Source: Halorubrum coriense DSM 10284
GTDB taxonomy: Archaea > Halobacteriota > Halobacteria > Halobacteriales > Haloferacaceae
DNA length: 64,000 bases
Assembly: GCF_000337035.1 (NCBI RefSeq)
Contig: NZ_AOJL01000028.1
Location: 1-64,000 of the forward strand
Direction: 5' to 3'
Shown here: piece by piece, positions 42,011 to 50,517 of the stretch
Position numbering within the stretch: position 1 is the stretch's first letter
Layout: each line of letters starts with the position of its first letter
The notes under the pieces: generated by a model
What the model was told of the DNA's origin: nothing
Database searches by the model: none
The model's input: the letters and a program-made list of their open reading frames with translations, nothing else
Position numbers and translations under genes: made by a program

Positions 42011-42730
42011 TCACTCCTCGGCGGCCTCGCCGCGTTCGCGGCCGATGGCCTTTGCGACCGCGAGCAGGTAGCCGAGCCCGTGCTTGACCTCGGGGTCGCG
42101 GACGCTGCGCGCGAGCCCGACCGCGCCGACCGGCTGCGGGTCGCTCCGCTGGGCCGTGCCGACGCCTCGAAGCAGCGTCGTCAGTCCCTCGCGGGTGTCG
42201 TCGCTCGCGGCGGTGTCGGCCACCTCGCCCAGCGACGATCCGGTGGCGGCGAGCGAGCGGACCATCTCGTCGTCGAGCGCCGCGGCCGCGAGCGAGCCGA
42301 CGCCGCCCAGCTCCGCGAGCTCGTCGAGCGTACCGCTCCGCTGGAGCTCGACGAGGGTCTCCATCGCCTCGCGGAGCTCGTCGCCGTTCTCGCCGACCGA
42401 CGCGGCGAGTCGGACCGTCTCGTCGGTCGCGATGCCGTCCGCGGACTCCGCGAGCGTGGAGGCGGTCCCGGCGAGTTCGACGGCCATCTCGTCGGTGAGC
42501 GCGCCCTCGCCGAGCGCGATCACGTCGAGCAGCTCGTTGACCGCGTCGAGCCGGTCGACGAAGGCGGCGACCGCCTCCGGGTTCTCGGCGACCGCCGCTT
42601 CGAGCTCGTCGCGGTCGATGTCGTCGGGGGCGGCGTCGCCCCCGGCCGTGTCGTCGTCCGCCGCGTCGCTCCCCGCGCCGCCCGTGCCGTCGGCCTCGGG
42701 CTCGCCCGCGGCCGCGTCGTCGCCCGACAT
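42011..42730 (-). CDS. DUF1641 family protein (SQR-associated)
   Basis: 239 aa. An acidic leader of about 40 residues is followed by a helical repeat-like body (LVELQRSGTLDELAELGGVGSLAAAALDDEMVRSLAATGSSLGEVADT) and the DUF1641 end PVGAVGLARSVRDPEVKHGLGYLLAVAKAIG. DUF1641 proteins regularly accompany sulfide:quinone-oxidoreductase-like flavoproteins and formate-dehydrogenase-type genes; the role is unknown. It lies 1 base after the SQR-like gene, third in tusA-SQR-DUF1641. Confidence 0.88.
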   Translation of the reverse strand: MSGDDAAAGEPEADGTGGAGSDAADDDTAGGDAAPDDIDRDELEAAVAENPEAVAAFVDRLDAVNELLDVIALGEGALTDEMAVELAGTASTLAESADGIATDETVRLAASVGENGDELREAMETLVELQRSGTLDELAELGGVGSLAAAALDDEMVRSLAATGSSLGEVADTAASDDTREGLTTLLRGVGTAQRSDPQPVGAVGLARSVRDPEVKHGLGYLLAVAKAIGRERGEAAEE

Positions 42731-42731
42731 C

Positions 42732-43877
42732 TCAGAGCAACCCCCGTGCGGTGAGCCAGTACGACTCGTTGTACGCCAGCTTCGACCAGTGGAGCTTCTC
42801 CGAGGGCGGCGCGGGCGACGGCGGGCTCTCGTAGTCGAACTCGACGAACGAGGCGGCGTCCGTGCCGGTCTCGATGAAGCAGAGCGTCTTCCCGTCGTAC
42901 GTCGCGGTCGCGGGGCGGCCGCGGACCTCGCTGGCAAGCCGCCGCGCCACGACGCCCGCCTGGTAGTGCGCGACGCTGCCGGCCTTCGGGACGCCGGTCG
43001 TCGCGGCGTCGCCGAGCGCGTACACGTCCTCGGCGCGCTCGGCCGCCAGCGTGTGCTTGTCGACGTCGACCCAGCCGCGGTCGCCGAGCCCGGCGGCCTC
43101 GACGACGTCGACGCCGCGGTGCGGCGGGATCGCGGCTAACAGGTCGTAGTCGATCTCCGTCCCCTCCATCGAGGTGAGCGTCTCCGCGTCCGGGTCGACC
43201 GAGTCGGCGTTGAAGAACGTCTCCACTCCGATGTCGCGGTCGGTCATGATCGGCTTCGCCCACTCGGCGATGTGGGGGTTCCCGTGGACGCGGTTGATCG
43301 GATACGTGTAGGTGATGTCGACGTCCTCGCGCAGTCCGCGCTCGCGGAGCCAGTCGTCGGCCATGAACACGAACTCAAGCGGCGCGGCGGGGCACATGTG
43401 CGGCGTCCCGACGACGCTGAGCACGAGGTGGCCCTCGGTCATCGAGAGGAGTTCGTCCCTGAGCGCCAGCGCGCCGGACTCGGAGTAGTAGTCGTGGCTC
43501 CCCTCGGCGAGCCCCGGCACCTCGTCGGCGGCGAGTGTCGAGCCGGTCGCCACGACGAGGTGGTCGTAGGCGAGGGGGCCGCCGGCGTCGCGGAGCGCGA
43601 GCGACTCGTCGTCCGTGTCGATCTCGGTGACGCGGTCGATCACGAGGTCGACCCGGTCGTCGACCAGTTCGTCGAGCGGCCGACGCCCGTCCGCGGGCTC
43701 GCGCTGCCCGAACGCGACGTACAGCCACACGGGCTTGTACACGTGGTCCGGGTCGTCGTTGATCAGCGCGACCTCGACGTCGCCGGCGTCGATCTCGGGC
43801 GCGAGCCGCTCCGCGAGGTCGTTCGCGAGCACCGTGCCGCCCGTGCCGCCCCCGAGGATCGCGATTCGGTGGGTCAT
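42732..43877 (-). CDS. sqr: Sulfide:quinone oxidoreductase-like flavoprotein
   Basis: 381 aa FAD disulfide-reductase family. N-terminal FAD loop AILGGGTGGTVLANDLA, second loop VVATGSTLAADEVPG, and VYALGDAATTGVPKAGSVAHYQAGVVA near residue 290. Cys162 in TPHMCPAAPLEF and a later Cys in KTLCFIETG correspond to two of the redox cysteines; the third classical SQR Cys (near residue 125) is absent. It should oxidise sulfide or a persulfide and pass electrons to menaquinone at the membrane. The tusA gene 1 base upstream supports a sulfur-transfer role. Confidence 0.88.
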   Translation of the reverse strand: MTHRIAILGGGTGGTVLANDLAERLAPEIDAGDVEVALINDDPDHVYKPVWLYVAFGQREPADGRRPLDELVDDRVDLVIDRVTEIDTDDESLALRDAGGPLAYDHLVVATGSTLAADEVPGLAEGSHDYYSESGALALRDELLSMTEGHLVLSVVGTPHMCPAAPLEFVFMADDWLRERGLREDVDITYTYPINRVHGNPHIAEWAKPIMTDRDIGVETFFNADSVDPDAETLTSMEGTEIDYDLLAAIPPHRGVDVVEAAGLGDRGWVDVDKHTLAAERAEDVYALGDAATTGVPKAGSVAHYQAGVVARRLASEVRGRPATATYDGKTLCFIETGTDAASFVEFDYESPPSPAPPSEKLHWSKLAYNESYWLTARGLL

Positions 43878-43878
43878 C

Positions 43879-44121
43879 TCACGCGACCTCCACGTAGAAA
43901 CCGTAGTCGTCGCCCGACTCGTCGACCCCGAGCAGTTCGTTGTCGGTCTCGTCGACCCACTCGGGAACGTCGGTCATCGACCGGTCGCTGTCGCTCAACA
44001 GGAGGACGACGTCGCCGGCGGTCGCCGACCGGATGCGGCCGATGAGGTCCATCAGCGGTCCGGGGCAGGCCGCCCCGCGAGCGTCGACCGTGTCGGTGGG
44101 TTCGATATCGGTAGCTGACAT
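43879..44121 (-). CDS. tusA: TusA-family sulfur carrier
   Basis: 80 aa. DTVDARGAACPGPLMDLIGRIRSATAGDVVLLLSDSD contains the CPGP motif with the sulfur-carrying Cys (about residue 19). It moves persulfide sulfur between enzymes. As first gene of the operon with an SQR-like enzyme, it probably supplies or accepts sulfane sulfur rather than serving tRNA thiolation. Its promoter overlaps an inverted repeat at 44155-44179. Confidence 0.93.
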   Translation of the reverse strand: MSATDIEPTDTVDARGAACPGPLMDLIGRIRSATAGDVVLLLSDSDRSMTDVPEWVDETDNELLGVDESGDDYGFYVEVA

Positions 44122-44154
44122 GGTTACGGGCGATCGTTCGACCGCCGCGGAGAT

Positions 44155-44179
44155 AATATTGGTTGCTAATCCCAATATT
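44155..44179. promoter_or_regulatory. Inverted repeat over the promoter of the tusA-SQR operon
   Basis: AATATTGG (44155-44162) and CCAATATT (44172-44179), perfect 8-base arms with a 9-base spacer. The left arm overlaps the TATA-like TATTAT on the minus strand (44153-44158), about 32 bases before the tusA ATG. This geometry suits a repressor site responsive to sulfur or redox state. Confidence 0.5.
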
Positions 44180-44278
44180 CTGGTATTCCGTGCGAGGCTA
44201 TATATACGAGGGAGTCTGTCGCGCGCGCAGTAACCGCCTCCGCGGTGACGCGGACGACCACGCCAACGCCGGGAGACG

Positions 44279-44530
44279 CTAGGAGTCCGACTCCGGCGGT
44301 GCGGGGTCGACGAGCGGAGAGTCCTCGTTCGCGCACTCGGGCCGACCGCAGACGCCGGCGTCGGCACCGGCCTGCGAGACGCCCGGATCGACCGATTCGA
44401 TGGTCCAGTCGACCCGGTGGCCCGTCGTCGACTCGTGGTCGTTCAGGGCGACTCGGGCGTCGCGGAGGCTCTCGTGGGCCGTCGCGAGCGAACAGTCGCG
44501 ACACCGGACCGTCACGCGCGTTTTGTTCAT
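44279..44530 (-). CDS. Small zinc-finger-like haloarchaeal protein
   Basis: 83 aa. Residues 1-45 read TVRCRDCSLATAHESLRDARVALNDHESTTGHRVDW: a CxxC plus two His in C2H2-like spacing, then a tail with another Cys pair (GVCGRPEC). It could bind zinc and perhaps nucleic acid. This type of small protein is common in haloarchaea and unassigned. It lies alone between the tusA operon promoter and the oxidase genes. Confidence 0.7.
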   Translation of the reverse strand: MNKTRVTVRCRDCSLATAHESLRDARVALNDHESTTGHRVDWTIESVDPGVSQAGADAGVCGRPECANEDSPLVDPAPPESDS

Positions 44531-44629
44531 ACCGGTGTCTTGTGACGGAGGAACATAACCGTCGCGGTCGGAACGAGCCCGACCGCAGAGAAGAGCCGTG
44601 ACCGCTGGGCCGTGCGGGGGTCGACGCGG

Positions 44630-44845
44630 CTACGCCGGCTCGTCGCGTTCGGGCTCGGTCCGCCATCCGCCCCTCAGGGTGATGTACCAGACCGAGGCCC
44701 CGGCGAGGACGAAGACGGCGGCCATGTACGGGATGATCGGCAGTTCGACGCCGACGAAGTCGAGCACCGTCCGCATCTCGTAGACGATCACGCCGAAGAT
44801 GGCGAGCGTCACGAGCAGCCCGCCGCGGGAGATGTCGACGCTCAC
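44630..44845 (-). CDS. Small membrane protein of the ba3 oxidase operon
   Basis: 71 aa with two hydrophobic helices (GGLLVTLAIFGVIVYEM and LPIIPYMAAVFVLAGASVWYITL) and an acidic/Arg tail. The GTG start overlaps the stop of the subunit I gene (GTGA), which places it as the last cistron of the oxidase operon. It probably corresponds to the small extra subunit (CbaE-like) of haloarchaeal ba3 oxidases; that name is inferred from context, not from a motif. Confidence 0.75.
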   Translation of the reverse strand: MSVDISRGGLLVTLAIFGVIVYEMRTVLDFVGVELPIIPYMAAVFVLAGASVWYITLRGGWRTEPERDEPA

Positions 44846-46632
44846 CGAATCACCTCGACGAGCGCGCCCGACGCGTCGGTGATCGCGCCGAGAAGCGGCG
44901 TCGCCGCGTTCGTCAGCGCGTCGAACAACGGCGCGGCCCACACCGGGTACGTGCCGACGCCCGGCCCGAGCAGCCCGCCGCGGTTGATGATCGCCGCGAT
45001 CGGGAGCGCGTACGCGAGGACGACGAGCGTGAGCGCGATGCCGACCCACAGGCGGAGGTTATCGAGCACCTGCGGGGCGTCCTCCGCGCCGGAGACCGGG
45101 CTGGGAAGCGGCTCCGCGAGCCCGGACACCGTCGGGTTCCCCATCGTCAGGACGAGGTTGCCGAGGAAGAGGACCGTCGAGACGAACAGCAGGGTCCCGC
45201 CGATCGCGATCTGGATGTTGAGCTCCTCGAAGCCGCCGAACATCGTCGGGTAGTCGAAGCCGGAGTACTCCGGCTCGGCGGTGCGCCGCGGGACGCCGAG
45301 CAGCCCCTGCGCGTGCATCGCGTTCGACATCAGCGCCATGCCGATGAACCAGAGCACGACCTGGAACAGCCCGATCTGGCTGCTGAATATCGGCTTGTTG
45401 CTGATCTGCGGCCAGATCCAGTAGGTCCCGGCCATCATCGTCAGCGCCACCGCGGTCCCGACGGTGAGGTGGAAGTGGCCGGGCACCCACAGCGTGTTGT
45501 GGATGAGGTAGTTGATGTTCATCCCGGCGTTGACCATCCCGGAGAAGCCGCCGGCCGCGAACATGAGTCCGGCGAGCATCATGCCGGTGAACTCCGGCTT
45601 CCGCCACGGGAGGTTGGTGAGCCAGCCCAGCAGCCCGGTGCCGCCGTTCTTGCGAGCGCCGTACTCGACGCTCGCGACGACGGTGAACGCGGTGAGCAGG
45701 CTGGGAAGCAGCAGGAACATCGTGTTCGTCATCGAGATGAACTTGAACCCCTCGGCGATCCCCGGGTCGAGGTACTGGTGGTGGATCCCGACCGGCGTCG
45801 AGAGGAGGACGAACAGCACGAACACGACCCGCGCCAGCGGGTCGCTGAAGAGGCGACCGCCCGCGATCTTCGGCAGGACGGTGTACCAGAGCATGTACGC
45901 CGGCATGAGCCAGAAGTAGACGACCGGGTGGCCGAAGAACCAGAACAGCGTCCGGGTGAGCGTCGGGTTCACCTGGTCGATGAAGCCGAGCGACCACGGG
46001 AGCAGGAACAGCAGCACGGAGGCGGCGACGGCGGACGAGGCGATGTACCACATCGTCATCGTCGTCAGCACCATGAACGTCTGCAGCGGGATCCGCTCGT
46101 CGGGGTGCTCGCGCCGCCACGCGAGGAACGTCCGGAACCAGTCCGCGCCCGCGATCCACGTGCCGACGATGAACACGGTGAGGCCGGCGTAGAACAGCGG
46201 GTGGGCCTGGAGCGGCGCGTAGAAGGTGTACAGCACGTCCGCGCTCATGTCGATGGAGTCGACGAACCCGGCGAGGATCGAGATCCCGGTGAGCGTCATG
46301 CCGGCCGCCATCAGCCCGTACCACGTCCACGTGATCTTGATGTTCAGGAGCGGGCGGTCCAGACTGCGCGTCAGCGCCCAAGTGAACAGCCCGACGAGGA
46401 AGAAGATCGTGAAGCTGATCACCATGAAGACACCGTGCGCGGTGAGGACGGTGTAGTAGTCGGTCGAGGGGATGATCCGCGCGACGTCGGTCCGATGGAG
46501 CGTCTGGATGATCCCGAAGATCGCGCCGAGCAACAGGGCGAAGAAGGAGCTCATGAAGGCCGCGCGGACCACCCGGGCCTCGTCCGGGAACTTGTCGACG
46601 AACGTCGGCTCCGACTCGATGGCGGTGCTCAT
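44842..46632 (-). CDS. cbaA: ba3-type cytochrome oxidase subunit I
   Basis: 596 aa, about 13-14 membrane helices. Heme-copper centre residues: LTAHGVFM (low-spin heme His, about residue 69), FGHPVVYFWLMPAYMLWY (CuB His and cross-linked Tyr region), STPVGIHHQYLDP (two CuB His) and VPGHFHLTVGTAVALT (heme ligands). The sequence follows the B-type (ba3) subgroup rather than A-type. It reduces O2 and pumps protons at the membrane. The start overlaps the subunit II stop by 4 bases (ATGA). Confidence 0.95.
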   Translation of the reverse strand: MSTAIESEPTFVDKFPDEARVVRAAFMSSFFALLLGAIFGIIQTLHRTDVARIIPSTDYYTVLTAHGVFMVISFTIFFLVGLFTWALTRSLDRPLLNIKITWTWYGLMAAGMTLTGISILAGFVDSIDMSADVLYTFYAPLQAHPLFYAGLTVFIVGTWIAGADWFRTFLAWRREHPDERIPLQTFMVLTTMTMWYIASSAVAASVLLFLLPWSLGFIDQVNPTLTRTLFWFFGHPVVYFWLMPAYMLWYTVLPKIAGGRLFSDPLARVVFVLFVLLSTPVGIHHQYLDPGIAEGFKFISMTNTMFLLLPSLLTAFTVVASVEYGARKNGGTGLLGWLTNLPWRKPEFTGMMLAGLMFAAGGFSGMVNAGMNINYLIHNTLWVPGHFHLTVGTAVALTMMAGTYWIWPQISNKPIFSSQIGLFQVVLWFIGMALMSNAMHAQGLLGVPRRTAEPEYSGFDYPTMFGGFEELNIQIAIGGTLLFVSTVLFLGNLVLTMGNPTVSGLAEPLPSPVSGAEDAPQVLDNLRLWVGIALTLVVLAYALPIAAIINRGGLLGPGVGTYPVWAAPLFDALTNAATPLLGAITDASGALVEVIR

Positions 46633-47138
46633 TCGGAGTCACCTCCGCGGTTCTCGAACTCGGACTGACTCACGACGTTGAGCTTCCCTTCCATGACGTG
46701 GTGTCCGGCTCCGCAGTACTCGTTACAGACGATACCGTACTCGGTCGGCTCGTCGGTCTCGACCGTGATCTCAGAGACCTCGCCGGGGACTGCCATCGCG
46801 TTCGCGCTCGTGCCGGCCACCTCGAAGCCGTGTATCACGTCGCGAGAGGTGACGTGTAACGTCACGGTGCTGTTCGCCGGCACGACGATCGGCGTGGGTT
46901 CGAAGCCGAACTGGTAGGCGACGACGTACGCCTCGTACTCGTTCTCGCCGACCTGCTCGACCCGGGGCTCGGAGAACCGATCGTCCTCGTCGAGCGCCCC
47001 GGGGTCGACCGTCGACTGCGAGTCGGCGACCATCGCCACCCCGGGGCCGACGGCGCCGTACGTCACGGTGCCGATGAGCGCGAGGATCAGCACGATCGAC
47101 AGCGCCAGCCAGAGCTTCTCGTAGGCGTGGATGTGCAC
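46629..47138 (-). CDS. cbaB: ba3-type cytochrome oxidase subunit II
   Basis: 169 aa. One N-terminal anchor (LWLALSIVLILALIGTVTYGAV), then a cupredoxin domain with the CuA site: His in RDVIHGFEV and CNEYCGAGHHVM (two Cys, His, Met). It takes electrons from a halocyanin or similar carrier and passes them to heme. GTG start (57 bases inside the next open frame is unlikely). It is 6 bases after the small upstream subunit gene. Confidence 0.95.
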   Translation of the reverse strand: MHIHAYEKLWLALSIVLILALIGTVTYGAVGPGVAMVADSQSTVDPGALDEDDRFSEPRVEQVGENEYEAYVVAYQFGFEPTPIVVPANSTVTLHVTSRDVIHGFEVAGTSANAMAVPGEVSEITVETDEPTEYGIVCNEYCGAGHHVMEGKLNVVSQSEFENRGGDSE

Positions 47139-47144
47139 GTCTGA

Positions 47145-47321
47145 TCACCCCACCACGACGAGGTCCCGGCCGAGGAACTCGATGAAGTAGATGTACACCC
47201 ACGCGAGCACCAGAATGGTGAAGTAGATCCCGATGAGCGTGAGCGTGCCGATCGGGTCGAACTCCTCTCCGTCACCGCCGACGTCGTCCGTCGGAGCGTT
47301 AACTGCCTCGCTTTGGCCCAT
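47145..47321 (-). CDS. Small single-helix subunit of the ba3 oxidase
   Basis: 58 aa: an acidic N-terminus, then one membrane helix (LTLIGIYFTILVLAWVYIYFIEFLG). It matches the size and place of the CbaD/subunit IIa type protein encoded before subunit II in ba3 operons. It probably supplies the missing helix of subunit II. The ATG at 47321 is preferred over one 5 codons upstream; a TATA-like box (47345-47352, minus) is 24-31 bases before it, so it is the operon's first gene. Confidence 0.8.
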   Translation of the reverse strand: MGQSEAVNAPTDDVGGDGEEFDPIGTLTLIGIYFTILVLAWVYIYFIEFLGRDLVVVG

Positions 47322-47344
47322 AGGCGGCCTTGACAACAGAGAGG

Positions 47345-47396
47345 CAAATAAGATCTATCCGTTCTCGCACCCTGAAAACACGGGTATTATATATTT
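47345..47396. promoter_or_regulatory. Divergent promoters between the oxidase operon and a small membrane gene
   Basis: Minus-strand CTTATTTG (47345-47352) serves the oxidase operon (start 47321). Plus-strand TATTATATATTT (47385-47396) lies 23-34 bases before the ATG at 47419. Both predict very short leaders. Confidence 0.5.
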
Positions 47397-47418
47397 CCGG
47401 CGGGCCCTTGGCTACGGC

Positions 47419-47619
47419 ATGGAACTCTCGTTACAACGGGCCGTACTCCTCGTACTCGGGGGGCTGATCCCCGCGGTGGTGTTCATCGCCGATCGGGCGG
47501 AGTTCGTCGTGCTCGTCACGCTGGTGAACGTGCTCCTCATCTGGGGGAGCCTCCGGGTCGCGACCGGCGGGAGCCTCCCGGGGGTCGCCGGCGACTCGAC
47601 CGACACCGAGCACGCGTAA
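47419..47619 (+). CDS. Small membrane protein divergent from the ba3 operon
   Basis: 66 aa with two hydrophobic segments (RAVLLVLGGLIPAVVFIA and FVVLVTLVNVLLIWGSLRVA) and a short polar tail. A strong TATA-like box lies 23-34 bases upstream. It is not recognised as a named family. Its place between the oxidase operon and a copper ATPase gene suggests it belongs to oxidase biogenesis, by inference. Confidence 0.7.
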   Translation: MELSLQRAVLLVLGGLIPAVVFIADRAEFVVLVTLVNVLLIWGSLRVATGGSLPGVAGDSTDTEHA

Positions 47620-47692
47620 CCGACCCGAAGCGCACCGCGGGAACGGCCCCCCCGGTCCGCGAACCGCCCGGACGAACGCGAACGGACCACCA

Positions 47693-50122
47693 ATGACAGG
47701 CTGTACGCTCTGTGACCTCCCGACGGGGGACGACCCGCATACCGCGCCCGACGTCGACGGCGAGTTCTGCTGCCGCGGGTGCCTGACCGTCGCGCGCTCG
47801 CTCGACGACGTGGAGGACCTCGACGACCTCGACGAGCGGCGACCCGACGCGACCCCCGCGGACGAGTTCGACGGCGAGACGACGTTCCTCCACGTCGACG
47901 GGATGCACTGCGCGACCTGCGAGTCGTTCCTCGAGATGACGGCCGGCGAGCAGGAGGGGGTCGCGGCCGCCGAGGCGAGCTACGCCACGGACACCATCCG
48001 GGTGGACTACGACCCCGACGCCGTGAGCCCCGACGACCTCCCCGACCGGCTCTCCGTCGCGGGCTACTCGGCGAGCGATCGCGCGGACCCGGAGACGGAG
48101 GACGACGACGCGGTCGTCAGGTTCCTGATCGGCGGCGGCTTCTTCGGGATGATGGCGATGCTGTGGTACGTCGTCTTCCTGTATCCGACCTACTTCGGCT
48201 ACGAGCCGATCCTCGACCTCGGCGGCGTGTCGGGGACCTACCTCTTCGCGCAGATCTGGCTGTTCTCTTCGATCGTGCTGTTCTACACCGGGTATCCGAT
48301 CCTGCGGGGCGCGTACGTGAGCCTCCGGGCGCGACAGCCCAACATGGACCTGTTGGTGTCGCTCGCGGCGGGGAGCTCGTACGCGTACAGCACGCTCGCG
48401 CTGCTCGTCGGCCGGACCGACCTCTACTTCGACGTGACCATCGCCGTCATCCTGGTCGTCACCGCCGGCAACCACTACGAGTCGATCATCAAGCGGCGGG
48501 CGACCGGAATGCTCGCCGACCTGACGACGACCGAGGACCGCACCGTCCGGACGGAGGCGGGCGAGACCCTCGCGGCCGACGAGGTCGCCCCCGGCGACCG
48601 CCTCCTCGTGCGGCCCGGCGAGCGCGTCCCGTTCGACGGGGCCGTCGCCGAGGGGACCGCCGCGGTCGACGAGGCGCTCGTCACCGGCGAGTCGCTGCCG
48701 GCGACGAAGCGCGTGGGGGACGCGGTCCGCGGCGGGACCGTCGTCACCGACTCGCCCGTCGTCGTCGAGGTCGGCGAGGACGCGGCGAACACCCTCGGCA
48801 CGCTCGTCCGCCTCCTGTGGGAGATACAGAGCTCCCGGTCGGGGATCCAACGGCTCGTCGACCGGCTGGCGACCGTGTTCGTCCCCCTCGTCGTCGTGGT
48901 CGCGGCCGTCGGCGCGACCGCGACCCTGGCGCTCGGGTCGGCCCCGGTCGACGCCGCGCTCGTCGGGCTGACGGTGCTCATCGTCTCCTGTCCGTGCGCG
49001 CTCGGGCTGGCGACGCCGCTCGCGGTCGCCGCCGGGATCCGCGACGCCGCCGAGCGCGGCATCGTCGTCGTCTCCGACGCGGTCTTCGAGGCGGCGGCCG
49101 ACATCGACACCGTCGTCCTCGACAAGACCGGGACGCTCACCGACGGCGAGATGCGGCTGCTCGACGCGACCGCCGAGGCGGACGCCTCGGTCGAGCGGGT
49201 CCGAGAGCGCGCGGCCGCCGTCGAGCGGGCCTCGGTCCACCCGGTCGCCGAGGCGGTCGTCGCGGGCGTGCTGGGCGAGGAGGATGGCTCGGGCGGCGGG
49301 CGACCGGCGGCCGACGGCGGCACGGCCGCCGCGGACTCGGCGGAGGGCGGCCCCGCCGGAGCCGACGCGCTCGGCGGCGCGGCCGCGACCGACGTGGACG
49401 TCTTCGACCGCGGCGTGGCCGGTCGCGTCGACGGCGACGAGGTCGTCGTCGGCCACCCCGACCTGTTCGCCGAGCGCGACTGGTCGGTCTCTGCCCGACT
49501 CCGCGAGGCGGGGACGGCCGCCCGCGACCGCGGGAACGTCCCCGTCTACGTCGGCTGGGAGGGGCGCGTGCGCGGCGTCCTCGCGGTCGGCGACGAGGTG
49601 CGCGACGGGTGGGAAGACGTGGTCTCCGACCTCGACGCGGACGGCCGCCGCGTGGTCGTTCTCACCGGCGACGCGCCAGCGGCCGCGAGGCGGTTCGCGG
49701 ACCACCCCGCGATCGACGAGGTGTTCGCCGAGGTCCCGCCGGAGGCGAAGGCCGAGACGGTCAGGCGGCTCGGAGCCGACAGCTCGGTCGCGATGGTGGG
49801 CGACGGGAGCAACGACGCGCCCGCGCTCGCCGCGGCCGACCTCGGCGTCTCGATCGCCTCGGGCACCGACCTCGCCGCGGACGCCGCCGACGCGGTCCTG
49901 CTGGAGGACCGGCTCTCGGCGGTCCCCGAGCTGTTCGCCGTCACGCGCGGGACGAACCGGCGGCTGAAACAGAACCTCGGCTGGGCGTTCGTCTACAACG
50001 CGGTCGCGATCCCGATGGCGCTCTCCGGCGTCCTCAACCCGCTGCTGGCGGCGCTCGCGATGGCGTCGAGCAGCATCCTCGTGGTGACGAACTCCGCGCG
50101 GGTGGTGTTCGACCCCGACTGA
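47693..50122 (+). CDS. Heavy-metal P1B-type ATPase, copper type, with Cys-rich N-terminal domain
   Basis: 809 aa. The N-terminus has a Cys-rich unit (CTLC at residues 4-7; FCCRGC at 26-30), as in FixI/CcoI-type pumps, then a heavy-metal-associated domain with GMHCATC (residues 70-76). Eight membrane helices follow, including the metal-path SCPCALGLATP. The phosphorylation motif is DKTGTLTDGEM, with ASVHPVAEA and VGDGSNDAPALAAADLG. The CPC plus FixI-like N-terminus and the neighbouring oxidase genes point to Cu(I) export for assembly of the CuA/CuB centres rather than simple detoxification. Confidence 0.92.
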   Translation: MTGCTLCDLPTGDDPHTAPDVDGEFCCRGCLTVARSLDDVEDLDDLDERRPDATPADEFDGETTFLHVDGMHCATCESFLEMTAGEQEGVAAAEASYATDTIRVDYDPDAVSPDDLPDRLSVAGYSASDRADPETEDDDAVVRFLIGGGFFGMMAMLWYVVFLYPTYFGYEPILDLGGVSGTYLFAQIWLFSSIVLFYTGYPILRGAYVSLRARQPNMDLLVSLAAGSSYAYSTLALLVGRTDLYFDVTIAVILVVTAGNHYESIIKRRATGMLADLTTTEDRTVRTEAGETLAADEVAPGDRLLVRPGERVPFDGAVAEGTAAVDEALVTGESLPATKRVGDAVRGGTVVTDSPVVVEVGEDAANTLGTLVRLLWEIQSSRSGIQRLVDRLATVFVPLVVVVAAVGATATLALGSAPVDAALVGLTVLIVSCPCALGLATPLAVAAGIRDAAERGIVVVSDAVFEAAADIDTVVLDKTGTLTDGEMRLLDATAEADASVERVRERAAAVERASVHPVAEAVVAGVLGEEDGSGGGRPAADGGTAAADSAEGGPAGADALGGAAATDVDVFDRGVAGRVDGDEVVVGHPDLFAERDWSVSARLREAGTAARDRGNVPVYVGWEGRVRGVLAVGDEVRDGWEDVVSDLDADGRRVVVLTGDAPAAARRFADHPAIDEVFAEVPPEAKAETVRRLGADSSVAMVGDGSNDAPALAAADLGVSIASGTDLAADAADAVLLEDRLSAVPELFAVTRGTNRRLKQNLGWAFVYNAVAIPMALSGVLNPLLAALAMASSSILVVTNSARVVFDPD

Positions 50123-50143
50123 GTCGTCGCGCGCCGCGGGCCC

Positions 50144-50456
50144 TCATCCCTCGCCGCCGGAACCGTCGCCGTTCTCCCCACGACCGCCGCTCGTGGGGAG
50201 CAGCCGGCGCGCAAGCGCCCCGAGGCGCTCGTACGCGAGGTTCACGTACAGCCCCGAGAGGAAGACGACCCCGCGACGAGCGGGGCGGCGGCGCTCTGCC
50301 CGAGAACGATGTCGGAGAGCAGGTAGACCCCGACCGCGAGCGGCAGCGCGGCCGGGGGAGCCGCGACCGGCTCTCGGGGGCCGCGGCGTCCGCCTCGAAC
50401 GGCCGGTCCGCGGGAGCGGCGGTCTCGGTCCGCGTCCGTTCCGACGAGTCGGCCAT
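50144..50456 (-). pseudogene. Two-helix membrane protein gene with two frameshifts
   Basis: Read from the ATG at 50456 the frame codes MADSSERTRTETAAPADRP...; near 50360-50385 the coherent reading moves by one base to PPAALPLAVGVYLLSDIVL, and near 50262-50285 again by one base to VVFLSGLYVNLAYERLGAL, ending at a TGA (50144-50146). The joined product, about 104 aa, would have two membrane helices and an acidic tail. Both shifts fit loss of one base, in or near a C5 and a G4 run. So this is either a decayed gene or two sequencing errors. No family name is claimed. Confidence 0.65.
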
Positions 50457-50517
50457 CGTCGGTCCGATCTATCGGCGAAGCACAATTACCTTGCGGCGTG
50501 GTAACGCGGATAGCTGT

